DNA of 64,000 nucleotides from Niallia taxi (GCF_032818155.1 NZ_CP102590.1:806001-870000), one strand, 5' to 3'. Shown: positions 24,774 through 33,077, counted from the stretch's first letter. Numbers and translations are program-made. Notes: generated from the sequence alone by a model not told the origin.

Positions 24774-25250
24774 CTAACCTAGAAATCTTCCAATCGTAAT
24801 AAAAATAAAACACCATAAAAAAGCTCCTATCCCAGCAAATAAAATATATGATCTTAACCTCATGTGTGAGACACCGCAAAAATAGCATGTTATATGACGA
24901 ATACCAGGTACAAAATATCCAAAAATAATTGAATAGGAACCATATTTACTCATCCAATTCTCAACCCTTACAATTCTTTTTTCTTTCAACCCAATCCATT
25001 TTCCAAATTTATCAATAATTGGCCTCCCAGCCTTCTTCCCAATAAAATAGCTTATTATCATTCCTAATAAGGAACCTGTGAAACAAATTATAATAGACAA
25101 CGTATAGCTAAGAGTACCTATATGTGTGAAATATCCGATTAATACCATTACGAATTCGTCCGGTATTGGTAAACCTATTATTCCTAGCATAAGCATAAAA
25201 AAGACAGCTATATAGCCATAATGCATAATTAGATCATTAACTAATTCCAT
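24774..25250 (-). CDS. ybfM: DedA-family membrane protein (YbfM/PetA-like), copy 2
   Basis: A 158-aa member of the DedA flippase family. It shows the N-terminal GLPIPDEFVMVLIGYF motif, the mid-protein GMIISYFIGKKAGRP and the conserved PGIRHITCYFCG that supplies the key arginine. In B. subtilis a DedA protein (YbfM, reported as PetA) is encoded with pssA and helps distribute phosphatidylethanolamine across the membrane. I start at MELVND because GGGAG lies 7 nt upstream and the copy at 49612-50100 starts at the matching residue. It overlaps the pssA end by 14 nt, so the two are coupled. No psd gene follows here. Confidence 0.88.
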   Translation of the reverse strand: MELVNDLIMHYGYIAVFFMLMLGIIGLPIPDEFVMVLIGYFTHIGTLSYTLSIIICFTGSLLGMIISYFIGKKAGRPIIDKFGKWIGLKEKRIVRVENWMSKYGSYSIIFGYFVPGIRHITCYFCGVSHMRLRSYILFAGIGAFLWCFIFITIGRFLG

Positions 25251-25767
25251 TTTCGCTCTCCCAATTTCCATTATTTTTAAAGTGAGGAAATTTAATACGG
25301 CTCACCATAAGATAACCTAATAAACAAGTACAAAAAGCTACTATAACTGGATGTTGAAGAAAAGATATACCCATTAAACAAAATGCAGCAAGTGGGACTG
25401 GCATACCAATAAATGTTGATAAATTACTTTGTTTCGCATTAAATCGTGCAAGACGAATTAAGCCACATACGCTAAAACCTAGAACAATTAACAGACCTAT
25501 TATTGATAGCTGATATAATGATATATAATAAACAAGCATAGAAGGGGCTATACAAAAAGTAACTATATCTGAAAGGGAATCTAACTCCTTTCCAAATTCT
25601 GATATAGAATTATACTTTCTAGCAGCAGCGCCGTCTAATAAATCAAATATCATACCGAAAAAAATAAATAACATAGCTGCGAAGATATCTGAAAAAAACA
25701 GAGAAAAGATTGACAGGACACCACATATAAAGTTACTTATTGTAAGAATACTTGATAATAAATACAT
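25237..25767 (-). CDS. pssA: CDP-diacylglycerol-serine O-phosphatidyltransferase, copy 2
   Basis: A 176-aa membrane enzyme with the complete CDP-alcohol phosphotransferase motif D45-G-x2-A-R-x8-G59-x3-D63-x3-D67 (LLDGAAARKYNSISEFGKEL, then DSLSD) and about six helices. It makes phosphatidylserine, the precursor of phosphatidylethanolamine, from CDP-diacylglycerol and serine. AAGGAG precedes the ATG by 11 nt. It is the first gene of the pssA-dedA pair. The promoter 110-140 nt upstream is MerR type (site 3), so phospholipid synthesis appears to be drug-inducible here. A second intact pair lies at 49612-50624, so this copy is not the only pssA. Confidence 0.88.
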   Translation of the reverse strand: MYLLSSILTISNFICGVLSIFSLFFSDIFAAMLFIFFGMIFDLLDGAAARKYNSISEFGKELDSLSDIVTFCIAPSMLVYYISLYQLSIIGLLIVLGFSVCGLIRLARFNAKQSNLSTFIGMPVPLAAFCLMGISFLQHPVIVAFCTCLLGYLMVSRIKFPHFKNNGNWESENGIS

Positions 25768-25877
25768 GGTTCAACAAACTCCTTTTTATTGCCTAAAGAT
25801 AATTCTAGCTATATAAAGCCAATGATATTATCTATATAAGCTTTTATAATTTAGGTACAGATTCTATAATAAATGTT

Positions 25878-25908
25878 ATTATAAAGCATGGAGTAACTCC
25901 ATAGTGAA
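25878..25908 (-). promoter_or_regulatory. MerR-type promoter of pssA-dedA (site 3)
   Basis: On the minus strand -35 TTCACT (25908-25903), 19-bp spacer with the perfect dyad ATGGAGTAACTCCAT (25888-25902), -10 TATAAT (25883-25878). It reads toward pssA and lies directly before the divergent merR 2 gene, so bound MerR 2 could also control its own expression. Confidence 0.88.
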
Positions 25909-25924
25909 GAGGGGAATCGATAAA

Positions 25925-26746
25925 TTGAACAATAAATTTCATAAAACATTTTCGACAGGAGAATTTGCTGACTTATTTGATATAAATAAAGACACATTAT
26001 TGTACTATGATAAAATTAATTTGTTTAAACCAGCAGGTATACACTCAAATGGTTATCGATATTACACTTTAGAACAATTAGATAGTTTTATTGCTATACA
26101 CTCACTTCGTTCAGTCAATCTTCCTATAAAAGATTTAAAAAAATATTTTGCTTCACCTTCTATTGACTCCTTGAATGAGCTTGCTTCTATCCAAATAGAA
26201 AAAATAAAAAATGAAATCAGTAACCTAAAAGAAATACAAACCTTACTCAGTAATATAACTGAGGTAACGAACGAGCTGAGTAATGTCACTATAGGAGAGT
26301 TAATAATAAAAGAGATGCCAGTAGAATATGTTTTATATAGTTCAGCAAAAGATGTTGATTGGGATGCTCCTGTGGAAGAATTGTCAAATATGTATGAGGA
26401 ATTCATAAAAGAAATTGGCATAAAAGGATTAGCTTCTTTTGGGTCTGTTTTAAAAACAAATAAGCTTCTAAATGAAGAATATCAAAAAGTAGAATGTTTA
26501 TTCTGTAGAATGGAAGGGCCAAATGCAGTTAAAAAACCTGCTGGTATGTATGCTATTATTTATCATCAAGGAAAATATGATAGTCTTAAGGGAACTTATT
26601 TCAATTTAATAAAAGAGCTTAAAAAACAAGACTTTATTACAGATGGAGATGTTTATGAGGAATATTTACTCCATTCATTAGTTGCTACGAATGAAGATGA
26701 TTATATTACCAAAATAAGCGTAAAAGTTAAAAAAACACAAAATTAA
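25925..26746 (+). CDS. MerR-family regulator with GyrI-like effector domain (MerR 2)
   Basis: A 273-aa BmrR/TipA-type regulator, paralogue of MerR 1. It has the winged helix (STGEFADLFDINKDTLLYYDKINLFKP...NGYRYYTLEQLDSF), a coiled-coil linker (about 75-120) and a GyrI-like pocket. I start at the TTG at 25925. GAGGGG lies 10 nt upstream, and from there the N-terminus aligns residue for residue with MerR 1 (LNNKFHKTF against MKNTFEKTF). A GTG at 25904 would put coding sequence inside the operator and lacks a good site. It diverges from pssA-dedA across promoter site 3, and the MFS exporter has the same operator. Its ligand is probably an amphipathic or cationic compound. Confidence 0.9.
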   Translation: MNNKFHKTFSTGEFADLFDINKDTLLYYDKINLFKPAGIHSNGYRYYTLEQLDSFIAIHSLRSVNLPIKDLKKYFASPSIDSLNELASIQIEKIKNEISNLKEIQTLLSNITEVTNELSNVTIGELIIKEMPVEYVLYSSAKDVDWDAPVEELSNMYEEFIKEIGIKGLASFGSVLKTNKLLNEEYQKVECLFCRMEGPNAVKKPAGMYAIIYHQGKYDSLKGTYFNLIKELKKQDFITDGDVYEEYLLHSLVATNEDDYITKISVKVKKTQN

Positions 26747-26775
26747 ATCTAAATTATTTCTATATCTCTTTCCAC

Positions 26776-26813
26776 GTTAAACCCTCACTTAATAGGTAAG
26801 GGTTTCTTTTTTA
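26776..26813 (+). terminator. Terminator of merR 2
   Basis: AAACCCT, loop of about 12 nt, AAGGGTTT, then CTTTTTTAT, about 30 nt after the stop codon. Confidence 0.85.
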
Positions 26814-27164
26814 TAAACATTATTTAGCTATTCTCAGTTTATTACATAGGTCTACAAAAATCCTTATTTCACTATCCTCCCTCAATAAACAAACACTTAT
26901 CTCTTAAATACGCAGTTTTTCTCCATATTGCTATCTAACCTATTTAACTTCATAGATTTGATTAGAGAGAAAAGAATACAATCTAGCTGTTTACGAAAAA
27001 AATGAGAGCAAGAAACTAGCCAACCTTCAGTCCATTTCAAAAAGTTGGATAAATAGGTATGTACGCACCAATGGATGTCCACATATCTTACGGGGGTCTA
27101 CCCTCCCAAGTCTCACAGAGTCTACGCTCCTACATTCCTTCGTTCAACCTTTCCATAAGGTGGA
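26814..27164. other. Intergenic stretch, no gene recognised
   Basis: Only short frames without ribosome binding sites on either strand. The tract 27040-27160 is more GC-rich than its surroundings and may be old coding or repeat sequence, but I cannot name it. Confidence 0.4.
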
Positions 27165-27290
27165 TGTCGGTCATGCTGCCACGTTTCTGCTATAAGCTAG
27201 TTTTCATTTATTACAGAAATGCTGCAACGTTAGTACAAGGGAGATAAAGAATCATTAATCCTTACTGGATCAATCACCCGTTAGTGGAAG
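27165..27290. repeat. Dispersed intergenic repeat, copy 7
   Basis: ATGCTGCCACGTTTCTGC, then TTTATTACAGAAATGCTGCAACGTTAGTAC, then CATTAATCC-TTACT-GGATCAATCACCCGTTAGT. Two units plus the hairpin module. Short plus-strand frames across it are not real genes. Confidence 0.65.
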
Positions 27291-27291
27291 T

Positions 27292-27807
27292 TCAAACTTT
27301 TTCAATTCCATTTCCAGTAACAATAAAATGAGGACTGTTTTCTTTTCGATTAAAGAATCTCCAGTGTTCATTTTGTTCATCGTCTTCTGAACTATCTGGA
27401 AATACTTCTAACTTGTAATTCCCAGATAAAGTGACATTTAATCCACCAACTTCATCAGAATCAATTTGTAATACTTTAATTTGGCCATAGTCTTTTATAA
27501 AAGTATTAATACGTTCATCAAATCTATTGTTACCTTTTATATCCCAATCGAAATCCTCATTTTTTTCATCCCATTGTGAATTTGGAGAATAGAAATCCCT
27601 TGAAGCTACAATAATTTTGTTTCCTAATGTAATTCTCCATGAACATTGGATATGTAAAGCGTATTCTGCCGTTTCCTCGATTCTGCCTCTTCGGTTTATT
27701 TTAACTAAATCCCCAATACCAAGCCAAAAGAGGTTAGATGTCCGTCCTGCATACTGTAACTTTAGCCCCACTAATCTTACTAACTGAGATTTAATTTTTT
27801 CTTTCAT
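27292..27807 (-). CDS. Protein of unknown function (possible immunity-type protein)
   Basis: A 171-aa soluble protein without signal peptide or membrane helix. It is rich in beta-type segments: AEYALHIQCSWRITLGNKIIVASRDFYSP, QIKVLQIDSDEVGGLNVTLSGNYKLEVFPDS, ending with an acidic then aromatic tail (DDEQNEHWRFFNRKENSPHFIV). I do not recognise a named family. The start is the ATG at 27807 with AGAGG 6 nt upstream. The surrounding stretch holds SUKH and other orphan proteins of the kind that protect against contact toxins, so an immunity role is possible, but this is context only. Confidence 0.6.
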   Translation of the reverse strand: MKEKIKSQLVRLVGLKLQYAGRTSNLFWLGIGDLVKINRRGRIEETAEYALHIQCSWRITLGNKIIVASRDFYSPNSQWDEKNEDFDWDIKGNNRFDERINTFIKDYGQIKVLQIDSDEVGGLNVTLSGNYKLEVFPDSSEDDEQNEHWRFFNRKENSPHFIVTGNGIEKV

Positions 27808-28267
27808 ACTCAACCTCTTTAACATTTAAATTTAAAATATGTATTCTTAATTTATCATATTTTGTTCTTCAACTATCCTGCCACGTTTGTTCCGTATAGC
27901 TTGCTGCTATAATTTTTTACTGGAGGATGGATGCCTTGATATCTCCAAAGAATTAAAAAACAACATTTTTGTAGGCTTCTTTTGAGATTTCACAGACTAA
28001 AGGTAAATGTTCAGAAGAAAAATTTCATCTTAATTAGATCTCCCTTTTCAACTGTCACTCCAACATTCACAAAAATTTTTGCATAGTTATTTAAATACAA
28101 AAATCTTCACTCCTCCTTTAGTTAAAGAGCAAACTTCTTTATATTAATCCAACTAAATAATTCAACCATTTATGTACCAATACTTTCTTCTTTGTAACTT
28201 TTTGTAAATCATGGCCGTCTAACACAACAAAGCATCAGAAACCACCAAGGAGGGTTAATAGCCCCAT
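27808..28267. other. Intergenic stretch with a repeat fragment
   Basis: Contains a fragment of the dispersed repeat at about 27868-27900 (CAACTATCCTGCCACGTTTGTTCCG). The remaining 360 nt show no gene. The last 20 nt hold the AAGGAGGG site of the lipoprotein at 28268. Confidence 0.45.
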
Positions 28268-28786
28268 ATGAAAAGGAACAAACTCATCTTCATTATCTTC
28301 ATTATCTCAATCATTCTCACCATAGCTCTAACAGGTTGTACAAAATCTGGAGTGGTAACCACGAACGGAAATAAACAGGTAACCAAACAGATGGATGACA
28401 TCATATCCGACTACATTATAAAGAAAAATGCAACTTCTTATCCAGATACAGAGAAACAATTCGAGGTACATAGAGTGTATGGTACCAGTGAGTCAAAAGG
28501 AATTATAGATGTATACATGTGGTCTTACTACGCTGGTTTCAACAGGTCAACTGGAACAGAAACACAGGCAGGACATTCATTGGCAGCTCTGATCCGCTTA
28601 GATAAGAGAGGAGATACCTATTCTGTAGTCGGCTATCAAGAACCAGAGGACGGCACCGGATATCAATCCTCTTTAGAAGAAATGTTCCCAAAAAAATATG
28701 TAAAAAAAGCAATACAGGATGTGGGTGAAATTAACGACTTGCAAGAAGCAATGGAAAAGAAAGTATCCATATGGTTAGAGGGTTGA
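28268..28786 (+). CDS. Lipoprotein of unknown function
   Basis: A 172-aa lipoprotein: signal peptide with lipobox LTGC (cysteine near residue 24), then a soluble domain with VTKQMDDIISDYIIKKNATSY, EVHRVYGTSESKGIIDVYMWSYYAGF and a C-terminal helix region. It resembles small Bacillus lipoproteins of undefined role. AAGGAGGG lies about 13 nt before the ATG. Codon use is a little richer in C-ending codons than its neighbours. A second small lipoprotein follows about 170 nt downstream. Confidence 0.7.
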   Translation: MKRNKLIFIIFIISIILTIALTGCTKSGVVTTNGNKQVTKQMDDIISDYIIKKNATSYPDTEKQFEVHRVYGTSESKGIIDVYMWSYYAGFNRSTGTETQAGHSLAALIRLDKRGDTYSVVGYQEPEDGTGYQSSLEEMFPKKYVKKAIQDVGEINDLQEAMEKKVSIWLEG

Positions 28787-28956
28787 ACTATTTTATACCG
28801 AAGGACTAATCCCCCCTCTTTACTTACATATAGACTTAATACTTTCAGAATCTCTATCCTATCTGTTCATACGACCATAGAGGTTTAGCAAAACTCTTTA
28901 TCACCATTACAGAAATCAATTAATACATTCCTAAATACATCTAAGGAGACGTTAAA

Positions 28957-29355
28957 ATGAAAAAAAATTCATTCTGTTGTGTTTTTTTATCTTTCTTCCT
29001 TTTATCAGGCTGCTCCAGCTCAATGGATTACATCCTCTTAGAAGAAGATGCAATAAAAGAGTTGCCTGATGTGTTCAACTACGTGGATGAGTTACAATCA
29101 ACAAACACTAAATATAAGGGCTACAAAATCTTCAATGCATCTGGTAAGGAAAAGATTGTTGTTATATCTTCAGGCAAAGACGATGTAACACTGAGAGTGA
29201 ACGATGCAAGCAAATCAAGCTTAGACACATCTTTAACAGTAGTGAAAGTCGATGAGAAATCAGGACAAAAAAACTCATACATCGCTGTTAAAATCAGTGA
29301 AATAGTTGGTGCCTTTTCTGTTCTAGAGCTGGACCAATATGAAGAGGCTTCATAA
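28957..29355 (+). CDS. Small lipoprotein of unknown function
   Basis: A 132-aa protein with lipobox LSGC (cysteine near residue 19) after a short hydrophobic signal. The mature part is mostly beta-type (GYKIFNASGKEKIVVISSGKDDVTLRVNDA, NSYIAVKISEI). No family recognised. AAGGAGA precedes the ATG. It follows another lipoprotein gene in the same orientation but with a gap of about 170 nt, so co-transcription is uncertain. Confidence 0.65.
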   Translation: MKKNSFCCVFLSFFLLSGCSSSMDYILLEEDAIKELPDVFNYVDELQSTNTKYKGYKIFNASGKEKIVVISSGKDDVTLRVNDASKSSLDTSLTVVKVDEKSGQKNSYIAVKISEIVGAFSVLELDQYEEAS

Positions 29356-29467
29356 GATAAGAAAAGCGACTTATAAACCACTCCTATTAACAGTTCATCT
29401 AAGATAAACAAAACAAACAGGAATATGGTTCCTTAATAACGAATTAAATATATCTAACAAGAAATAT

Positions 29468-29881
29468 TCATTTTACAAATCTAACTAGCGTTTGTTCAGG
29501 TATTTCAATTTGATCAATATCAAAATTATTGATATGGAGCGTTATTTCCCCTTTTCGCTCTCTAGCTTCTTCTCCTACCCAGCAACTATAAAGTTCAAAA
29601 AAATCGTCATTACTTATATAAGTATCCATAATTTCAAATAATTTCATTAGATTCTTCTGCGATTTTGCACGTCTTTTTGGATTCATATATAGGCTAATCT
29701 CAATTCCCAAATTACCTGATATTTCATAGATATAAGGAGTATTAAACTGATGATTTTTTACATTTAGCAGATTAAGCTCATCTGCGAAGTAACCGTAAAT
29801 ATAAAAAAATTCATCTGAACCCTCATCGACATCATTAATCGGTAATTCTATATTACACCCTATATAAGTAGCCAAACTCAT
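29468..29881 (-). CDS. Protein of unknown function
   Basis: A 137-aa acidic soluble protein beginning MSLATYIGCNIELPINDVDEG. It contains FFYIYGYFADELNLLNV, a basic helix NPKRRAKSQKNLMKLFEIMDTYI, then ELYSCWVGEEARERKGEITLHIN. No signal peptide or membrane helix. The size, composition and setting fit small orphan proteins found in toxin-immunity regions of Bacillaceae, but I cannot name a family. GGAGGA lies upstream of the ATG. Confidence 0.6.
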   Translation of the reverse strand: MSLATYIGCNIELPINDVDEGSDEFFYIYGYFADELNLLNVKNHQFNTPYIYEISGNLGIEISLYMNPKRRAKSQKNLMKLFEIMDTYISNDDFFELYSCWVGEEARERKGEITLHINNFDIDQIEIPEQTLVRFVK

Positions 29882-29989
29882 TTACAATCCTCCTTGTAGA
29901 CTTTTATTTATGTATAAGAACTTCTACTATTTCTTCTAGATTATTAACATGAATAACCTAAGTGCAACTAGTTTGTGAATAAGTATACT

Positions 29990-30065
29990 TAAATTATCCT
30001 GCCCTGTTTCTTCCATAAGCTATTTTTTCATTTATTACAGAATGATACCCTACAGTTGTAGAAGA
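29990..30065. repeat. Dispersed intergenic repeat, copy 8
   Basis: ATTATCCTGCCCTGTTTCTTCCATAAG and TTTCATTTATTACAGAATGATACCC, close to the first unit of copy 4. Confidence 0.6.
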
Positions 30066-30133
30066 AATAAAAGCAATAATCTTCTTCGATTATGTCCCCA
30101 TTTATATATTCCAATCTCCTTTAAAGGTTGCTT

Positions 30134-30430
30134 CTATTCTTTAACTTTTATCAATTTTTTGAAGTTCTTTCGTTCCTCTTTATCTCTAAGCAACTTTCTA
30201 ACCTTTTTCCTGGATGAAAAATAATCTTTAAGTTCTTTATCTTCTTCCAAAAGCCTAGAGATAGCTGGATTGTTTTTTAATAATTTTTGAAACCAATATT
30301 TCTCTTTTACTAAACTTACATTGGATAAAAACTTTCTTTCGCTTGGAAGGAAGATATATCTAATATAAGTACTTATATATTTGAATATTACCAATAAAGC
30401 CTCATCGTTTGTTTTCAATTCTATTGACAC
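30134..30430 (-). CDS. Small basic protein, unknown function
   Basis: A 98-aa lysine/arginine-rich protein, mostly helical, with a basic C-terminus (DYFSSRKKVRKLLRDKEERK). No family recognised and no signal peptide. The start codon has a modest GAGGTG site upstream. It lies next to the gerC-like gene but on the opposite strand. Coding status is probable, not certain. Confidence 0.45.
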   Translation of the reverse strand: MSIELKTNDEALLVIFKYISTYIRYIFLPSERKFLSNVSLVKEKYWFQKLLKNNPAISRLLEEDKELKDYFSSRKKVRKLLRDKEERKNFKKLIKVKE

Positions 30431-30584
30431 CTCTTATAACCCTGCAAATTTTTATTATGAACAATTACAAGCTTACCACATCTAAATTTTGTTTTTTTAG
30501 TCTCACTACTGAATTGGAAACTGGAATAACATGTATGGATTATTGAGAAAACTAATAGCATTAAATAATGTTATTGGAGTTTAT

Positions 30585-31781
30585 ATGCGAATAATAAAAA
30601 TTATTATCATAATACATATAGTAATCCTATTGGCGGGTTGTTGGGATCGTAGAGAATTGTCTGGAGAATCTGTTATAACAGGGATGGCAGTAGATAAAGG
30701 CGAACGTTCAAAATTCAGACTTACTGTTGAAACCACAGAAGCAAGAGAAGTGACGGCTAAAACGGCCTCTGGTAATGCTCCCTCTTATGTTTATTCAATA
30801 GAAGGAGATACCATTGCTGAACTTTCCACTAAGCTAAATACAGGTATTGCTACACACCCTATTTATTCACACATGTATATATTAGCAATTAGTGAAGAAA
30901 TAGCGGAGGAAGGTCTTATAGGATTTCTAGACTTTGTAGATCGTAATAGAGAAATGCGAGATGACTTTAATATCGTAGTGGTGAAAAAAGGAAGTAGCGC
31001 AGGAGATATCTTACAGGTTATTAACATGTATAAAAAAAGCGCTTCTTTAAAATTGGCCAGACAATTAGACACTATGGAGAAAGATTATGGTGGAGCGCCA
31101 GATTTAAAATTAAATGATTTTGTTCGAGTATACAATGCAACGGGACAATCCCCCGTTCTTCCTGCAGTTCGGCTAAATGGAGATGCAAAAAAAGGTGGAA
31201 ATGTAGAAAACTTAAAAAATGAAACTCCTGAGGCCAAGGTTGATTTAGAGTCTCTTGCTGTTATCAAACATGGAAAATTGGCTGGATATGGTTCCCTTGA
31301 AGAGGTGAGATACTTACTCTTTGTAGAAAATAAAATAAAAACTACTACATTGACTGCACAATGTGAAGATGATAAAAAGTTTGCATATGAAGTAACCCAC
31401 TCTAAAACAGTTGTTACAGCAAAGGAAAAAAACAATGTCCCAAACTTTCATATTAAAATTAAGACAGAAGGTTATTTAGATGGGATAGAATGTTTGGAGA
31501 ACTTCCACGATATTTCTACTTTTGGAAGGTTAGAAAAAAGGATAAATTCAACGATGGAAAAAAATATTAAAGAGTTTATACAAAAAGCAAGTACGGAATA
31601 TAATGCAGACATTTTTGGCTTAGGAGAAATGCTTCGAGATCAAGATTATAAGCACTTTAAGAAATATGAAATGGATAACAATTGGGATGAAGGATTCGCC
31701 AAGTCAAAGATAGATATATCCTTTGACGCTGAAATAAAAAGAGGCGGATTGAGAACCAACCGATTTAATAATAGTCGTTAA
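30585..31781 (+). CDS. Ger(x)C-family spore germination lipoprotein
   Basis: A 398-aa lipoprotein of the GerAC/GerBC/GerKC family. Lipobox LAGC (C19) is followed by the invariant WDRRELSG and the family domain with VITGMAVDKG, HPIYSHMYILAIS and a C-terminal FGLGEMLRDQDYKHF. GerC proteins are the lipoprotein subunits of nutrient germinant receptors in the spore inner membrane. The ATG at 30585 has GGAG 5 nt upstream; an earlier ATG at 30531 would add 18 residues and spoil the signal peptide. No gerA- or gerB-type gene is next to it, so this is an orphan subunit, perhaps the rest of a lost operon. Confidence 0.85.
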   Translation: MRIIKIIIIIHIVILLAGCWDRRELSGESVITGMAVDKGERSKFRLTVETTEAREVTAKTASGNAPSYVYSIEGDTIAELSTKLNTGIATHPIYSHMYILAISEEIAEEGLIGFLDFVDRNREMRDDFNIVVVKKGSSAGDILQVINMYKKSASLKLARQLDTMEKDYGGAPDLKLNDFVRVYNATGQSPVLPAVRLNGDAKKGGNVENLKNETPEAKVDLESLAVIKHGKLAGYGSLEEVRYLLFVENKIKTTTLTAQCEDDKKFAYEVTHSKTVVTAKEKNNVPNFHIKIKTEGYLDGIECLENFHDISTFGRLEKRINSTMEKNIKEFIQKASTEYNADIFGLGEMLRDQDYKHFKKYEMDNNWDEGFAKSKIDISFDAEIKRGGLRTNRFNNSR

Positions 31782-32100
31782 TAATAAAAAGAGCAGGTAT
31801 ATGGCCAATATGTAATTATTCTTAAACCGACGGCCCCGAATGTCACATAAGAACCGGCTTTCCCTCTAAGGAAAGCCTACAACTAATTTAATTTATGTTC
31901 ATCTAAATACAAAAAATTCTATTTAGATAACTAGTTATTTCTTAAAACAGTTTGTTTCCTTTTAACTTCTTTCAACGTAAAGAGTACAAATTTTATTCCT
32001 CCTTTCTTTTACAACTCTGGATTTTAAATTAAGCAATGCACCGCAACCCAAAATTTCACCATGAAGCAAACAAGCATAACATTGATAAACCAAAATACTT
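31782..32100. other. Intergenic stretch with a small hairpin
   Basis: GGCTTTCC-CTCTAA-GGAAAGCC (about 31856-31878) may end the gerC-like transcript, although no T-run follows. No gene otherwise. Confidence 0.4.
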
Positions 32101-32223
32101 TTATGTAAAAGGGTCAACCTTAAAAGGTTGACAAAAATCGTATTATGGAGAAAAAACAAAAGATCTTAATTACTGTAGAACACTATATATTATTCCTATT
32201 TACTCCATAAAGCGAGGGCATTT
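32101..32223. repeat. Paired 125-bp repeat with GTCAACC dyad, copy A
   Basis: Matches 55525-55650: TTATGTAAAAGGGTCAACCT, GGTTGACAAAAATCGTATTAT, a TTAATTAC-like block, TATATATTATTCCT and GGGCATTT. It includes the perfect dyad GTCAACC-TTAAAA-GGTTGAC (32113-32132), whose right arm contains a consensus-like -35 TTGACA. Read rightward it looks like an operator-promoter region. Confidence 0.65.
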
Positions 32224-32232
32224 TCCCTAATG

Positions 32233-32272
32233 GAAAAAGATGTACTGTTGTACTATCGGTACATCTTTTTTC
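32233..32272 (+). terminator. Terminator-like hairpin before the Nudix remnant
   Basis: AAAAAGATGTAC, loop TGTTGTACTATCG, GTACATCTTTTTTC. A plus-strand terminator between repeat copy A and the Nudix pseudogene. Confidence 0.75.
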
Positions 32273-32274
32273 AG

Positions 32275-32651
32275 GTGTATATACACAGAATGGTGAGCGA
32301 AAGAACGGATGGTGAGTGGTCATGGCCAGGTGGTTGGGGGGACATAGGGTTAACTCCAAGTGAAGTTGCGATCAAAGTAGTAAAAGAAGAATCAGGGTTT
32401 GATGTAAGAGCGATCAAGTTGATAAGTGTTTTAGACAAAAAATGCCATCCACATCCTCCCTCTCTCTATCATGTTTATAAAATATCAATGTGAAATAATT
32501 GGTGGCCAGGCAAAGGAAGGAATCGAATGCAGTTGCGTTCTTTACCGAAAACAAATAACCTCCATTTTCAACTGCTCGAATTACTGAATCGCAAATTAAA
32601 ATGGTTTTTAATCATTTACGAAATCCTCAAGAACCTGTTTATTTTGATTGA
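32275..32651 (+). pseudogene. Frameshifted Nudix hydrolase gene
   Basis: The first part reads VSERTDGEWSWPGGWGDIGL and then SEVAIKVVKEESGFDV, a recognisable Nudix box with conserved flanks. It continues to HPHPPSLYHVYKI, where the frame is lost near 32488. Downstream frames continue the family sequence: CEIIGGQAKEGIE, then SQIKMVFNHLRNPQEPVYFD to the TGA at 32649-32651. The N-terminal third is missing. Relatives of this type hydrolyse ADP-ribose-like compounds. The first frame alone (32230-32493) has been open to miscalling as a short gene. Confidence 0.75.
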
Positions 32652-33077
32652 GATGCCAAGATGAATTCGCCCCTTTTTAATCAAAGGGGCGAATTGAAAT
32701 AAGTACAGTCAAATTATCCAAGCGGCTTTTTTATTTTTAGTTAAACTTGTTCAACTAATGCTCCCCCGATTGTGATCCTCTACATTTATATGGGCTTGTT
32801 GCACCTTTACTGTTTATATTTCTGTGGAAGAAAATCCAATGATAAAAATTTTGCTACATCTATATATTTTATTTTTAAATAACAAGTCTCGAATTGGAGA
32901 TTCCTCCTAACATATAGTACTATTAAATTAATATTGTTTTTCAAAAATTTGTAATGTTGCTACTAAGTAGCTCGTTTGTTGGTAGAAACTTATCATACAG
33001 ATTTGTGAAATATCGATTAAGAATGTATTAAGAATATTTTAAAATTATGGCCATGGAACTATTAGAAGGAGGATATT
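32652..33077. other. Intergenic stretch with strong hairpin
   Basis: AATTCGCCCCTTT-TTAATC-AAAGGGGCGAATT (32664-32696) is a perfect stem downstream of the Nudix remnant. The remaining sequence carries no gene; an AGGAGG at 33067-33072 belongs to yjdI. Confidence 0.6.

Noticed and set aside
26897..27247. Two 61-62 codon frames on opposite strands
   Set aside because: No ribosome binding site, one runs across the dispersed repeat, and residue use is not protein-like.
31962..32159. 65-codon minus-strand frame
   Set aside because: Overlaps the paired 125-bp repeat, which is non-coding in its second copy at 55.5 kb.
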